Source of the DNA: Verrucomicrobiota bacterium
Lineage (GTDB): Bacteria > Verrucomicrobiota > Verrucomicrobiia > Limisphaerales > UBA1100
Assembly (NCBI GenBank): GCA_030747505.1
Contig: JASLKQ010000014.1
Span: 1 to 48,126 of the forward strand
Reading direction: 5' to 3'
DNA: 48,126 nt
In this document: positions 16,480 through 28,473 of the stretch, in pieces
Position numbering within the stretch: the first letter of the stretch is position 1
How the letters are laid out: each line of letters starts with the position of its first letter
Made by a program: the position numbers and the translations under genes
The notes under the pieces: generated by a model
Seen by the model: only the letters and a program-made list of their open reading frames with translations
Databases searched by the model: none
What the model was told of the DNA's origin: nothing

Positions 16480-19400
16480 ATGTATCTAAAAAGCCTAAAG
16501 GCAGTTGGATTTAAATCATTTGCAGATAAAACAACCCTGAACTTCGAACCAGGGATAACAGCAGTCGTTGGTCCTAATGGTTGCGGGAAATCCAATATTT
16601 CCGACGCCATCCGGTGGGTGCTCGGGGAACAGTCTGCCAAGGCCTTGCGCGGAGGAGAGATGGCCGATGTTATCTTTAGCGGTACGGAGGGAACTCGTGG
16701 GCGCAAGCCCACCAGCATGGCAGAAGTCTCAATCACCCTCGGAGATGTTGACGAGGAAAACCTACGAGCTGCCGGGGTAGATCTAGAATTCTCCGAAGTG
16801 ACGGTCACTCGCAGAGTCTTCAGAGATGGGGGAAGTGAATATTTCCTTAATAACGCTTCCTGCCGACTGCGTGACATCCAGCAGCTCTTCATGGGGACAG
16901 GAGTTGGCCGTAATAGTTACAGCATCATGGCTCAAGGCCAGATTACCAATATAATCAAAAGCAAACCCAGTGAACGTCGGTCGGTTTTCGAAGAAGCAGC
17001 CGGCATTGTCAAATTCAAGCAACAGAAAAAAGAGGCTCTGCGAAAGCTCGATTACACTGAGCAGAACTTGTTGCGGCTAGAAGATACTATCCGAGAAGTC
17101 AAGAGACAGATCGGCTCGCTTCAGCGGCAGGCTGGCAAAGCGCGCCGGTATCAAAAAATTATGGATGAACTGCGCGAATTGGAAACCAAGCTCGCGCGAC
17201 ACCAGTTTGATGAGATTGAGGAGAATCTAACTAGCATCAGAAAAGAATCTGATATTATCCGCGATAAGCTAGCAAACCACTCTTCAGGCATCATAGAGGA
17301 AGAGGCCTCACTTAAGGAGCTTCGCCAGGAGTTAACAGACCTTGACCAACAAATAAGCACTGTCCAGCAACGCGGGCTGGAATTAAAATCTAACGCAGAT
17401 CAGCACGGCAATCGGATTGAATACAACAATCAGCGGATGGAGGAGCTCGTGACACAGCATTCGGAAGCAGAAGCTGATATTGCGGGTGCTCAAGAGCGTC
17501 ATAAACTAGTCGATGCGGAACTCGAACGAATCAATCAACAACTTTCTGATTCCAGTCGCGAGCTAGACCGGGCACGCCATCATGAAGTTGAAAAAAGAGA
17601 TGCCGTTCAAGCAATTGACGACTCTATCAGCTCAAGGCAAGATGAATTCTCCCGAATCAGCACCGAATCCTCCGAGCAAGGGAGGGTTTTATCAAGTTTA
17701 CGCAACGAGCACACTGCTATGGAATTGCAAAAGCAGGGAAATTCCGTGCGAATTGAAAAACTATCCGCAGAAAAGGTTCATCTGGAAGAAGAGCGAGGGA
17801 ATCTTCATGTCAGACTGGAGGATTTTGAGCGGCAAGTCGATGATGATTCATCCCATGTCAAAACACACCGCGGAACGGTCGAGGAAAGACAGGCACGCCT
17901 TTCAACTATCAGCAGCAGTCTCGCAAATATGGATAATGACCTGGACGGCTTGCTTCAACGTCAGGCAGAAGCTAAATCACGCAGAGAAGTATTGAAGCAG
18001 CTTGTCGAAACAAAGGAAGGCTTCAGTGCTGGTGCGCAAACGATTCTTAATCAGTTCGATTCTGCCATAGGAGCTTTGGCGGATCAAATTGATGTTCCTA
18101 AAGAGCACGAACGAGCTGTTACTGCTGCTTTGGGCCTTAACCTTCAACTAGTCATTACTGAGCAGCCCCAGAGCGTGGATAAAATGCTATCCCGGCTTAG
18201 TCAAGACGGGCTAGGAAAGGCAAGCATTGTATCCTTGGAACTCTTACGTCAAAGAGGTGGGGCAATCCCCCCGAGCGATATCCCTAATGAAGCCAAATAT
18301 ATACTGGATATAATTAAGGCCGAAGAGCACATCCAGCCTCTCATCCAAACATTACTTGGACACACATTGATAGTAGAGGACCTCAATGTCGCTATTCGCA
18401 TGTGGGAGTCAAACCCTGGGCGTTTTGATTACGTTACTCGTAGAGGCGAATCACTTAGTCAACAAGGTGTTTTCACGGGTGGGGAAGGGGAAGGCAAAGA
18501 ACACCACTCTGTTCTTACCCGTCGCAACCAAGTTGAACAATTAGGTAAGCAAATTGATGAATTGAGCGCCAAGATTGATCAAATTAGTCGAGCTAAAGGC
18601 CAGTTACTGGCGGAGCAGACAGAGCTTCAAGCGACACTGCAGAATGCTCGTGATGAACTCAGTGACCGCGAAGTTGCTGTTGCCACAAGGAAAGGTGAGT
18701 TCAATGCCCTGCAAAATTCCCGGAAAGTTCTAGAACAAAAGATTGAAGCGGTTGTTTTTGAGGTTCAAAACCTGGCGGAACAAGAAGATTCCCGAAAGGC
18801 AAGGCAGTTGGGTATTGCAGCACAAATCCGTAAAATGGAAGAGCAAGCCCGCATCTTGGATGAAGAATCCCAGAGCCACGAATTTTTCATTCATCAACAG
18901 CGTGAGCTTCGAGAAGCCAGCCATGAGGAGCTAACTGAAGCCAAGGTGACTCTTTCTAAAGCAGAGGAGCGGGAGTCCTCTCTGCAAGATCAGAAAATGC
19001 CCATGGAACAACAGTTGGCAGAATTACAGCGCACTCTCGAACGCGCACAGCAGACACTTAGCGAAAGTGCTGAACGAAAGGTCCAGTTCGAATCACAAAA
19101 CGCTGAGTCTAGACGGGAAATCGAGCAACTGCGTGTTGCTAGGGAGTCAGCATCCAACTCCATCATTGAATTAACCGAGAAACGTAACTCACAGGCAGTC
19201 AACGCAGAACGTCGAGAAATGGAGCTTTCAGAGAAACGGAATTCACTTTCGGAAATGCAGGAAAGAAAAGGAGAGATTGAAGTAGAAGTAACACAAAAAA
19301 GGATGAAGCAGGAGCAGCTCGTCGAACGCATGCAGGAGAAATTCGACCTAAACCTGCATGAGGTCCAGGGAGAGGTGGCTACGATCAATATTACCACTGA

Positions 19401-20202
19401 CGGGCAAACCACAAGTGAAACTATCTCATCATCTGAATCCTCTACTGGGACAAACCTGCGCACTGACTGGGTTGCGGTCCGCGAACAAGTGAGCCAAATG
19501 CAGGAAAAAATTGATAGCATGGGTCCAGTGAATCTGGTTGCCATAGATGAATACCAGGAAGTTGAAGAACGATACGCCTTTTTAAGCACCCAGCATGAAG
19601 ACTTGGTTACCGCCAAAAAAGAACTAGAAGAAGTTGTTGCACGAATTGACAAGCAATCCCGGGAAATGTTTACTGAAACTTTCGAAAAGGTGCGCGCAAA
19701 TTTTCAGAAACTATTTCCAGATCTGTTTGGCGGAGGGCGTGCCGACCTGATCCTTACTGAGGAAGAGGATGTTTTGGAGGCGGGAGTAGAAATCGTTGCT
19801 TCACCCCCTGGTAAAAAGCTCCACCGCATTGGTCTGCTTTCCGGCGGAGAGCAGACAATGACCGCAGTTGCTTTACTGTTTTCACTCTATCAGGTTAAGC
19901 CAAGCCCATTCTGCGTGCTCGACGAGCTGGATGCTCCTTTGGATGATGCCAATATCGAACGCTATGTGCATAAGCTCAAGGAGTTCCTTGCGCACTCCCA
20001 GTTCATTGTCATAACCCACAGTAAGCGTACTATTGCCGCAGCAGATGTCCTGTACGGAGTGACGATGCAGGAACGAGGGGTAAGCCGTATCGTGAGCGTC
20101 AAGTTCTCGCCATCACATGAAGAGAGGCGGAATAACCCCAATCCAGAGTTGTCATCTAGTGCGGTAAATAATGACAATGAGGAAGTTTTTTTGGCCAAAT
20201 AA
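16480..20202 (+). CDS. smc: Chromosome segregation ATPase SMC
   Basis: SMC dimers, with ScpA and ScpB, compact and segregate the chromosome. At 1240 residues it is somewhat longer than many bacterial SMCs. The head has Walker A GPNGCGKSN near 31-39. A long coiled coil follows, then a hinge near 515-640 (starting KEGFSAGAQTILNQFDSAIG), the returning coil, the ABC signature LLSGGEQTMTAVALL near 1120 and Walker B VLDELDAPLDD near 1147. A Ser/Thr-rich insert near 965-985 in the returning coil and an Asn-rich C-terminal tail of about 30 residues are lineage-specific. A good ribosome-binding site precedes the ATG. Neither scpA nor scpB is in this window. Confidence 0.96.
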   Translation: MYLKSLKAVGFKSFADKTTLNFEPGITAVVGPNGCGKSNISDAIRWVLGEQSAKALRGGEMADVIFSGTEGTRGRKPTSMAEVSITLGDVDEENLRAAGVDLEFSEVTVTRRVFRDGGSEYFLNNASCRLRDIQQLFMGTGVGRNSYSIMAQGQITNIIKSKPSERRSVFEEAAGIVKFKQQKKEALRKLDYTEQNLLRLEDTIREVKRQIGSLQRQAGKARRYQKIMDELRELETKLARHQFDEIEENLTSIRKESDIIRDKLANHSSGIIEEEASLKELRQELTDLDQQISTVQQRGLELKSNADQHGNRIEYNNQRMEELVTQHSEAEADIAGAQERHKLVDAELERINQQLSDSSRELDRARHHEVEKRDAVQAIDDSISSRQDEFSRISTESSEQGRVLSSLRNEHTAMELQKQGNSVRIEKLSAEKVHLEEERGNLHVRLEDFERQVDDDSSHVKTHRGTVEERQARLSTISSSLANMDNDLDGLLQRQAEAKSRREVLKQLVETKEGFSAGAQTILNQFDSAIGALADQIDVPKEHERAVTAALGLNLQLVITEQPQSVDKMLSRLSQDGLGKASIVSLELLRQRGGAIPPSDIPNEAKYILDIIKAEEHIQPLIQTLLGHTLIVEDLNVAIRMWESNPGRFDYVTRRGESLSQQGVFTGGEGEGKEHHSVLTRRNQVEQLGKQIDELSAKIDQISRAKGQLLAEQTELQATLQNARDELSDREVAVATRKGEFNALQNSRKVLEQKIEAVVFEVQNLAEQEDSRKARQLGIAAQIRKMEEQARILDEESQSHEFFIHQQRELREASHEELTEAKVTLSKAEERESSLQDQKMPMEQQLAELQRTLERAQQTLSESAERKVQFESQNAESRREIEQLRVARESASNSIIELTEKRNSQAVNAERREMELSEKRNSLSEMQERKGEIEVEVTQKRMKQEQLVERMQEKFDLNLHEVQGEVATINITTDGQTTSETISSSESSTGTNLRTDWVAVREQVSQMQEKIDSMGPVNLVAIDEYQEVEERYAFLSTQHEDLVTAKKELEEVVARIDKQSREMFTETFEKVRANFQKLFPDLFGGGRADLILTEEEDVLEAGVEIVASPPGKKLHRIGLLSGGEQTMTAVALLFSLYQVKPSPFCVLDELDAPLDDANIERYVHKLKEFLAHSQFIVITHSKRTIAAADVLYGVTMQERGVSRIVSVKFSPSHEERRNNPNPELSSSAVNNDNEEVFLAK

Positions 20203-20248
20203 CCTTCCACTTGCCATCAATGAGGCATCTGCGTAGCGTAACCGGCGC

Positions 20249-21193
20249 ATGTCAAAGAAGGCTGAAAAAGTCGTAATCATAGGATCCGGCTGTTCGGGGC
20301 TCACCGCTGCGCTATACACCGCTCGCGCTCAACTTGAACCCATCGTTCTGACAGGGGCAATGCCGGGAGGGTTGCTGACCACAACTAGTATAGTCGAGAA
20401 TTTTCCTGGCTGGCCTGAAGGTATAGACGGAACCGAATTAATGATTAATCTCCAGCAACAGGCGGAGCGATTCGGCGCTCAAGTTAAATTTGGCAGCAAG
20501 GTAGAATCAGTAGACCTCAGCAGTCGGCCCTTCAATCTGATCGTTGATGGTGATGAGATGAAGGCTCAAACCCTGATTGTGGCCACCGGAGCAGGGCACC
20601 GTCATCTTGGTCTCGAAAGCGAGAAGAAATTTGACAAAAAAGGCGTAACCTATTGCGCTACCTGTGACGGGGCACTGCCGATGTTCCGTGACCAACCCCT
20701 TGTTGTGGTGGGCGGAGGAGATTCTGCCTGTGAAGAAGCAACTTACCTTACCCGCTTTGCCAGCAAGGTTTACCTAATTCACCGTCGTGATGAATTGCGC
20801 GCCTCCAAGGTGATGGCCGAACGCGCCTTGGCTAACGAGAAAATCGAGCCGGTGTGGAACTCAGAAATCACTGAGATTTTGGGGGGAGCCGAGGAAATGG
20901 TTAGTGGCGTCAGCCTAAAGAACAATAAGAACGGCAAAGAATCCAAGCTCGATTGCGCTGGGGTTTTCATTGCCATTGGCCATACTCCCAATACCCAAAT
21001 TTTCCAAGGTCAACTGGACATGGACGACTCTGGTTACATACTTCGCGATGAGGGCTCCCGCACAAATGTTGAAGGTGTTTTTGTTGCTGGCGATTGCTCT
21101 GACAACGTTTATCGACAAGCTATTACTGCTTCTGGAATGGGCTGTGCAGCCGGCATTGATGCAGAGCGCCTGCTGGCTAGCGAAAACCAATAA
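20249..21193 (+). CDS. trxB: Thioredoxin-disulfide reductase
   Basis: TrxB is a cytoplasmic FAD enzyme that uses NADPH to reduce thioredoxin. The 314-residue protein has the FAD-binding GSGCSGLTAALYTARA near 12-27, the redox pair in YCATCDGAL (Cys136 and Cys139), an NADPH site VVGGGDSACEEA near 153 followed by HRRDELRAS, and the C-terminal FAD motif GVFVAGDCSD. The usual alanine of GSGPAG is cysteine-serine here (GSGCSG), a mild variant. It starts 46 bases after smc with no recognisable ribosome-binding site and is followed by hisB after 42 bases. Identification is secure. Confidence 0.95.
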   Translation: MSKKAEKVVIIGSGCSGLTAALYTARAQLEPIVLTGAMPGGLLTTTSIVENFPGWPEGIDGTELMINLQQQAERFGAQVKFGSKVESVDLSSRPFNLIVDGDEMKAQTLIVATGAGHRHLGLESEKKFDKKGVTYCATCDGALPMFRDQPLVVVGGGDSACEEATYLTRFASKVYLIHRRDELRASKVMAERALANEKIEPVWNSEITEILGGAEEMVSGVSLKNNKNGKESKLDCAGVFIAIGHTPNTQIFQGQLDMDDSGYILRDEGSRTNVEGVFVAGDCSDNVYRQAITASGMGCAAGIDAERLLASENQ

Positions 21194-21235
21194 ATAATCG
21201 CTTTTCTGTACTTTTTACGCTAATACACAAGCATC

Positions 21236-21901
21236 ATGAGAAAGCGTACGGCGCAGATTGAGCGTGCCACGGGCGAGACCCGGATAACCCTTAAACTGAA
21301 AATTGACGGCAAAGCCAAGTCGTCGATTGATTCGGGCATCCCATTTTTCGACCACATGCTCACCCTCTTTGCCAAACATGCTGTTTGCGATCTTAGTGTC
21401 AAATGTATCGGTGATATCAACGTGGACTTTCATCATACCGTTGAGGATGTGGGTATCGCCTTAGGACAAGCCTACATGCAGGCGTTGGGAGAAAAACGAG
21501 GTATTCGACGTTATGGGAGCGGTTTTGACCCACGCAACCCTCTTTGGGGCGAGGCGCATGTACCCATGGATGAAACCTTGGCCCGAGCGGTAGTGGATTT
21601 TAGCGGCCGTCCGCACCTTGTCTGGAAAGGTATGGATAAACTTGGCTTTAAGGTCTTGAAAAACGAAATGAATCAAGACGATGCCTGCCGGTTTCGCTTT
21701 GGGTTGGCACGGGAATTTTTCCAAGGATTCACCAATGAAGCCCGTTGCAATCTTCACTTGGAGTTGCTCTATGGCCAAGAACCTCACCACGTAGTAGAAG
21801 CCATATTTAAAGCTTTCGCAAAGGCCACCGATTTTGCGTGTCAAAAGGATCCTCGCATTGGCCATTCTATCCCCAGTACAAAAGGCCGTTTAACAGGTTA
21901 A
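21236..21901 (+). CDS. hisB: Imidazoleglycerol-phosphate dehydratase
   Basis: HisB dehydrates imidazole glycerol phosphate to imidazole acetol phosphate in histidine synthesis. At 221 residues this is the monofunctional form, without the N-terminal histidinol-phosphatase found in enteric bacteria. The manganese-binding motifs are present: FFDHMLTLFAKHA near 36 and DFHHTVEDVGI near 63-73, with the second half of the duplicated fold carrying HLELLYGQEPHHVVEAIFKAF. It is not in a histidine operon: hisH and hisG lie 12 and 18 kb downstream, each in other company. Its stop is 2 bases before the sigma-factor gene, so the two probably share a transcript. Confidence 0.94.
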   Translation: MRKRTAQIERATGETRITLKLKIDGKAKSSIDSGIPFFDHMLTLFAKHAVCDLSVKCIGDINVDFHHTVEDVGIALGQAYMQALGEKRGIRRYGSGFDPRNPLWGEAHVPMDETLARAVVDFSGRPHLVWKGMDKLGFKVLKNEMNQDDACRFRFGLAREFFQGFTNEARCNLHLELLYGQEPHHVVEAIFKAFAKATDFACQKDPRIGHSIPSTKGRLTG

Positions 21902-21903
21902 AT

Positions 21904-22503
21904 ATGCCCAAGCTTGACATCCCGAATGCTGCTGATGCCGAACTGGTGCACTCTAGTCAGAAGGGCAACATGGAGCCCTACGAGGAACTGGTTCATCGGC
22001 ACAGAGACAAGATATACGCTCGTGCTTTCAGCATGCTGCGAAACGAAGAGGAAGCATTGGACATCTCTCAGGAAGCATGGGTAAAGGGCTGGCAGAGGTT
22101 AAAGCAATTCCAAGGTAACTCTACTTTTACCACATGGATGACACGTATTTGCATCAACCTGTGTCTCGACCTTTTAAGAAAAAAGCAAAGGCAAAAGACT
22201 GATTCGATTGATCAAATGAATGAGGAGATCGGTGGATTTGAGCGTAAACTGCCCGTTGAGGATGTAAATCCTACAGAAACTATGGAGCTCTCGGAATTAC
22301 GCCAGGAGATTGACAAGGCAATGGAAAAGCTGAGCTGTGACCACCGAACCGTCCTTGTTTTGCATGAGTTCGAGCAAATGGAATATCGGGAAATTGCCAA
22401 ATCCATGCAATGTTCCATCGGAACAGTGATGAGTCGGTTATTCTATGCTAGAAGGCGGTTGGCAAAAATGTTAATTTCTTTGAAGAAAGAGCGCCAAAGG
22501 TGA
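21904..22503 (+). CDS. ECF-type RNA polymerase sigma factor
   Basis: A 199-residue alternative sigma factor of the extracytoplasmic-function class. The ATG at 21904 is chosen because it lies 2 bases after hisB and gives a normal length; an upstream in-frame start would overlap hisB. Region 2 (about 30-95) contains AFSMLRNEEEALDISQEAWVKG and FTTWMTRICINLCLDLLRKK, which bind core polymerase and the -10 element. Region 4 (about 135-190) has MEYREIAKSMQCSIGTVMSR, the helix-turn-helix for the -35 element. The next gene encodes a likely anti-sigma factor 20 bases downstream. The inducing signal is unknown. Confidence 0.92.
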   Translation: MPKLDIPNAADAELVHSSQKGNMEPYEELVHRHRDKIYARAFSMLRNEEEALDISQEAWVKGWQRLKQFQGNSTFTTWMTRICINLCLDLLRKKQRQKTDSIDQMNEEIGGFERKLPVEDVNPTETMELSELRQEIDKAMEKLSCDHRTVLVLHEFEQMEYREIAKSMQCSIGTVMSRLFYARRRLAKMLISLKKERQR

Positions 22504-22523
22504 GTCGAAGAGGGTAGAGACGG

Positions 22524-23096
22524 ATGAAAAAGGGAGATAGAATAAAAATTCAGGCTTTTTTGGATGGTGAACTTGCCCCCCAAGAATCAGTTAAAATTTC
22601 ATATTTAATTGATTCTGATTTAGAGGCTAGGACAGTAGCTGATGAACTCAAATCAGTCCAAAAATTGCTTAAATATGGAGAAAATGAACTGAAATTGGAG
22701 GATTCCAGAGACTTTTACTGGTCTCAGGTTCATCGGCAGATTGAAGCTGGTAATTCCAATCTATTAGAACAGTCACGTCCCTCGAATGCTCCTAGAATGG
22801 AAAACCCCCTTCGCTGGATTTTACCAATCGGAAGCATGGCTGCGATAGTTGTATTGATGTTTAATTTTAATACAATTAATCCGAAACCCTCAAATGAAGT
22901 TCTTCCAGAAGATTCAACGGCCAATGCCGCAAGCGGGTTGACTGAAAGCCTAGGTTCGGCAATGGAAGAAGAAGCTCCATCGATGCCGGAAGTAGGCGTT
23001 TTCAGTTTTGAGGGTATATGGAAGAATGACAGAAATTTACTCGAATCAGAAGATCCTAGCGTATTACCCGAATCCATTGAGAACCCAGAACGGTAA
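22524..23096 (+). CDS. Probable membrane-anchored anti-sigma factor
   Basis: A 190-residue protein with one membrane helix (about 95-112, WILPIGSMAAIVVLMF). The cytoplasmic N-terminus contains IQAFLDGELAPQESVKISYLI, the typical start of an anti-sigma domain, but lacks the HxxxCxxC zinc motif of ZAS-type factors. The C-terminal half is acidic and Ser/Pro-rich, expected in the periplasm. Its place directly after the ECF sigma gene is the strongest evidence for the role: it would hold the sigma factor at the membrane until a signal frees it. A weak AGAGG lies upstream. The function is inferred from motif plus neighbour. Confidence 0.75.
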   Translation: MKKGDRIKIQAFLDGELAPQESVKISYLIDSDLEARTVADELKSVQKLLKYGENELKLEDSRDFYWSQVHRQIEAGNSNLLEQSRPSNAPRMENPLRWILPIGSMAAIVVLMFNFNTINPKPSNEVLPEDSTANAASGLTESLGSAMEEEAPSMPEVGVFSFEGIWKNDRNLLESEDPSVLPESIENPER

Positions 23097-23111
23097 GAGT
23101 TCTTTACCGTT
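23089..23111 (+). terminator. Weak hairpin terminator after the anti-sigma gene
   Basis: AACGGTAA (23089-23096, including the stop codon) pairs perfectly with TTACCGTT (23104-23111) around a seven-base loop, followed by TATTTG. The stem is A+T-rich and the T-run is poor, so termination may be partial. It separates the sigma/anti-sigma unit from gyrBA. Confidence 0.45.
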
Positions 23112-23143
23112 TATTTGAGAACATCACTTAACGGATACTCCTT

Positions 23144-23172
23144 TTTAATCGCTACTTATTCACATGTACAAT
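23144..23172 (+). promoter_or_regulatory. Possible gyrB promoter with a DnaA-box-like site
   Basis: The 219-base gap before gyrB contains TTTAAT (23144-23149), a 17-base spacer and TACAAT (23167-23172), a plausible but weak sigma-70-type pair. Between them, TTATTCACA (23156-23164) matches the DnaA box consensus TTATNCACA. A single box can occur by chance in a window of this size. The rest of the gap is A+T-rich and shows nothing else convincing. Confidence 0.3.
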
Positions 23173-23315
23173 ATGTAGGGTGTCGGCTTGCCTGAAGGGC
23201 TGCATATGGCGTCGTTTTGTGCCTAAGTGGTGGAAAACGTTTGTGATTATCATGTGTTTTAGCTATTTTGTCTTCTTTGGGGCGTATATTCCAATATTCA
23301 ACTTAATAGCAATAA

Positions 23316-25790
<2,475 letters not shown>

Positions 25791-25798
25791 CTTTCCCA

Positions 25799-28417
25799 AT
25801 GCCAAAGAAAAAGGGTACCGAGGAACTGCCCATATCAAACACTCCTCTTTTTGCGGCCAACGAGAAGATCGCCCCGATTAATGTTGCTGATGAGATCAAG
25901 AACTCATTTCTTGATTATTCGATGTCAGTCATCATTTCCCGTGCACTCCCTGATGCTCGGGATGGGCTAAAGCCCTCGCAGCGACGCATTCTTTATGCGA
26001 TGCACGAGTTGTCACTGTATCCCCCGAAAAAGCACTTTAAATGCGCCAAGATAGCTGGTGACACCAGCGGCAACTACCATCCGCACGGTGAAGCTGTTAT
26101 TTACCCCACGCTCGTGAACATGGCTCAACCATGGTCCATGCGTGACCCGCTGGTGGATGGACAAGGTAACTTTGGAAGCGTGGAGGGCGACCCTCCTGCA
26201 GCCATGCGTTACACCGAGGCACGCCTTACCCATCTAGGAGGCTCACTGATGTCCGACATGGACAAGGATACCGTTAATTGGGTGCCCAATTACGACGAGC
26301 GCCTCATGGAGCCAACCGTGTTCCCTGCTTCATTTCCAAATCTGCTAATTAACGGAGGGACGGGTATTGCGGTTGGGATGGCGACCAATATGCCTCCTCA
26401 CAATCTTGGCGAAATAATCGATGGAATATGTGCGCAAATCGACAATCCTGATATTACCCTTAAGGGATTAATGAAGCACGTTAAGGGCCCTGATTTCCCA
26501 ACCGGTTGCACAGTTACAGGTCTTAAGCCGGTTGAGGATTATTTCTCAACTGGCAAGGGTTCTATCAAGGTCAAAGGCAGACTTGGTGTGGAAGAGATGC
26601 GTGGAGGCAAAATGCAAATTGTCATCACGGAAATTCCCTACAATGTCAACCGCGCTACGCTCGTGGAACGAACGGCCGAATTGGCTAACGAAAAAATATT
26701 GTCCGAAATTACAGCGGTACGTGATGAGTCTGATGAAAACACCAGAGTTGTTATTGAGCTAAAACGTGATGCAGTACCCAAGGTGGTTATCAACAATCTC
26801 TACAAGCACACGCAACTTGCCACTTCTTTCAGTGTCAATATGCTGGCCATTGATCACGGCAAGCCCAAGACGCTTTCACTTAAAGATGCAATCAACTGCT
26901 ACATTGAGCATCGCCGTGATGTGGTGGTTCGGAGAACTCGCTATGAACTAGAGAAAGCCGAAAGCCGCGCCGAAACGTTGGAGGGTTATATTATCGCCCT
27001 CTCCAACCTGGATAAGTTCATTAAAATTATCAGAGGTTCATCGAACCGGGATGAGGCCAAGGTTAAATTAATGGCATTCGATTTTACTAAAACAGCCGTA
27101 GAAAAGCTCGGCATTCTCATAAGGGACAAGGCTCGGCTGAGCAACGGACGATATGAATTCAGCGAAGATCAAGCCAACGCTATTCTCGAACTTCGCCTCT
27201 ACCAGCTGACCGGGCTCGAAATAGATAAAATACGAAGCGAATACAAGGAGCTCGTTAAAAAGATCAAAGACCTGCTCGACATCTTGGCCAAGGAGGCGCG
27301 TGTGCTTAAGATCATTAAGGATGAACTGGCGACCATTAAGGAGAAGCATGCTACTCCGCGCCGCACGAACCTGGCTCCAGATGAAGGCGAAATGTCCATT
27401 GAGGATCTTATCGCCAACGAGTCGGTCATGATCACATTGACGCACAACGGCTTGATTAAGCGAACAAACACTAGCGCCTTTAAAGCTCAGCGGCGTGGAG
27501 GTAAAGGTGTTATCGGTATGAAAACGCGCAAGGCCACCACAGACAAGGAGTCTAGCGACTTTATCGAGCACCTTTTCCCTGCTAACACGCATGACTATTT
27601 GATGTTCTTTACCAATACTGGGCGAGTGTATGTCGAACGCGTACACGAAATTCCAGACCTTGGCCGCGCCTCAAAAGGGCGCAGTATTGCGAATGTTCTG
27701 GAGTTGAAGCATGGTGAGAAGATTGCAGATGTTATCCGTGTAAAGGCAGTGTATGGTGAAAACAAAGAAGATCTTACTTGGCAGCAGGACCAATGCATCT
27801 TCTTTGCCACCCGCTCAGGGACAGTCAAAAAGACTGCTTTAAACGATTATGCAAATGTACGGCGCGGAGGCATTATCGCCATAAAAATTGTTCCAGGTGA
27901 CAACTTGATTGAAGCGCGCTTTACCACAGGGCACGACGATGTCGTGTTGGTGACAGCTGGCGGTCAAAGCATTCGCTTTCATGAGGATGGAGTAAGGACA
28001 ATGGGGAGATCTGCGGCAGGAGTGCGGGGGATTCGCCTTAGCAAGGATGATCATGTCGTTGCACTGTCCATCGTAAATGCCGACGCAACATTGCTGGTGG
28101 CTGGTGAAAACGGAATCGGAAAACGAACGGTCTTTGAAGATTACCGCGTCCAATCACGAGGGGGGAAAGGCATCAAGACGATGAAAATCACCAAGAAAAC
28201 TGGCAAGGTTGTAGGTGGGCTTACTGTTCATGACGGTGATGAAATAATGCTCATTACCGTAGGCGGCCAAATGGTAAGAACCTCGGTTAAGGGCATCAGG
28301 CAAACAGGTCGTAACACTCAAGGGGTCAGGCTGGTGAATGTTGATGACAAGGATCGGCTGCAAGATATTGCCCCGGTCGTTTCCGCAGAGAAGGAAGAAA
28401 CTATCGAAGACGAATAG
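25799..28417 (+). CDS. gyrA: DNA gyrase subunit A
   Basis: GyrA cuts and rejoins DNA in the gyrase heterotetramer. The 872-residue protein has the active-site tyrosine in AAMRYTEARL (near residue 137), a long coiled arm, and a C-terminal beta-pinwheel that includes the gyrase-specific GyrA box QRRGGKG near 564-570, which distinguishes it from topoisomerase IV ParC. In the quinolone pocket HPHGEAVIYP (94-103), the position equivalent to E. coli Ser83 is Ala99 and that of Asp87 is Pro103. It follows gyrB by 8 bases without a ribosome-binding site. Downstream is a convergent minus-strand gene; I see no terminator in the 56-base junction. Confidence 0.97.
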   Translation: MPKKKGTEELPISNTPLFAANEKIAPINVADEIKNSFLDYSMSVIISRALPDARDGLKPSQRRILYAMHELSLYPPKKHFKCAKIAGDTSGNYHPHGEAVIYPTLVNMAQPWSMRDPLVDGQGNFGSVEGDPPAAMRYTEARLTHLGGSLMSDMDKDTVNWVPNYDERLMEPTVFPASFPNLLINGGTGIAVGMATNMPPHNLGEIIDGICAQIDNPDITLKGLMKHVKGPDFPTGCTVTGLKPVEDYFSTGKGSIKVKGRLGVEEMRGGKMQIVITEIPYNVNRATLVERTAELANEKILSEITAVRDESDENTRVVIELKRDAVPKVVINNLYKHTQLATSFSVNMLAIDHGKPKTLSLKDAINCYIEHRRDVVVRRTRYELEKAESRAETLEGYIIALSNLDKFIKIIRGSSNRDEAKVKLMAFDFTKTAVEKLGILIRDKARLSNGRYEFSEDQANAILELRLYQLTGLEIDKIRSEYKELVKKIKDLLDILAKEARVLKIIKDELATIKEKHATPRRTNLAPDEGEMSIEDLIANESVMITLTHNGLIKRTNTSAFKAQRRGGKGVIGMKTRKATTDKESSDFIEHLFPANTHDYLMFFTNTGRVYVERVHEIPDLGRASKGRSIANVLELKHGEKIADVIRVKAVYGENKEDLTWQQDQCIFFATRSGTVKKTALNDYANVRRGGIIAIKIVPGDNLIEARFTTGHDDVVLVTAGGQSIRFHEDGVRTMGRSAAGVRGIRLSKDDHVVALSIVNADATLLVAGENGIGKRTVFEDYRVQSRGGKGIKTMKITKKTGKVVGGLTVHDGDEIMLITVGGQMVRTSVKGIRQTGRNTQGVRLVNVDDKDRLQDIAPVVSAEKEETIEDE

Positions 28418-28473
28418 AGTTTAGGAGATTGAAATTTTACAATCCAGTGGCCCTGAATTCTATTGTTTACTCC

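Noticed and set aside
23156-23164. Replication origin near gyrB
   Set aside because: Only one DnaA box match was found, with no cluster of boxes, no dnaA, dnaN or recF, and no A+T-rich unwinding element. One match is expected by chance in a window this size.
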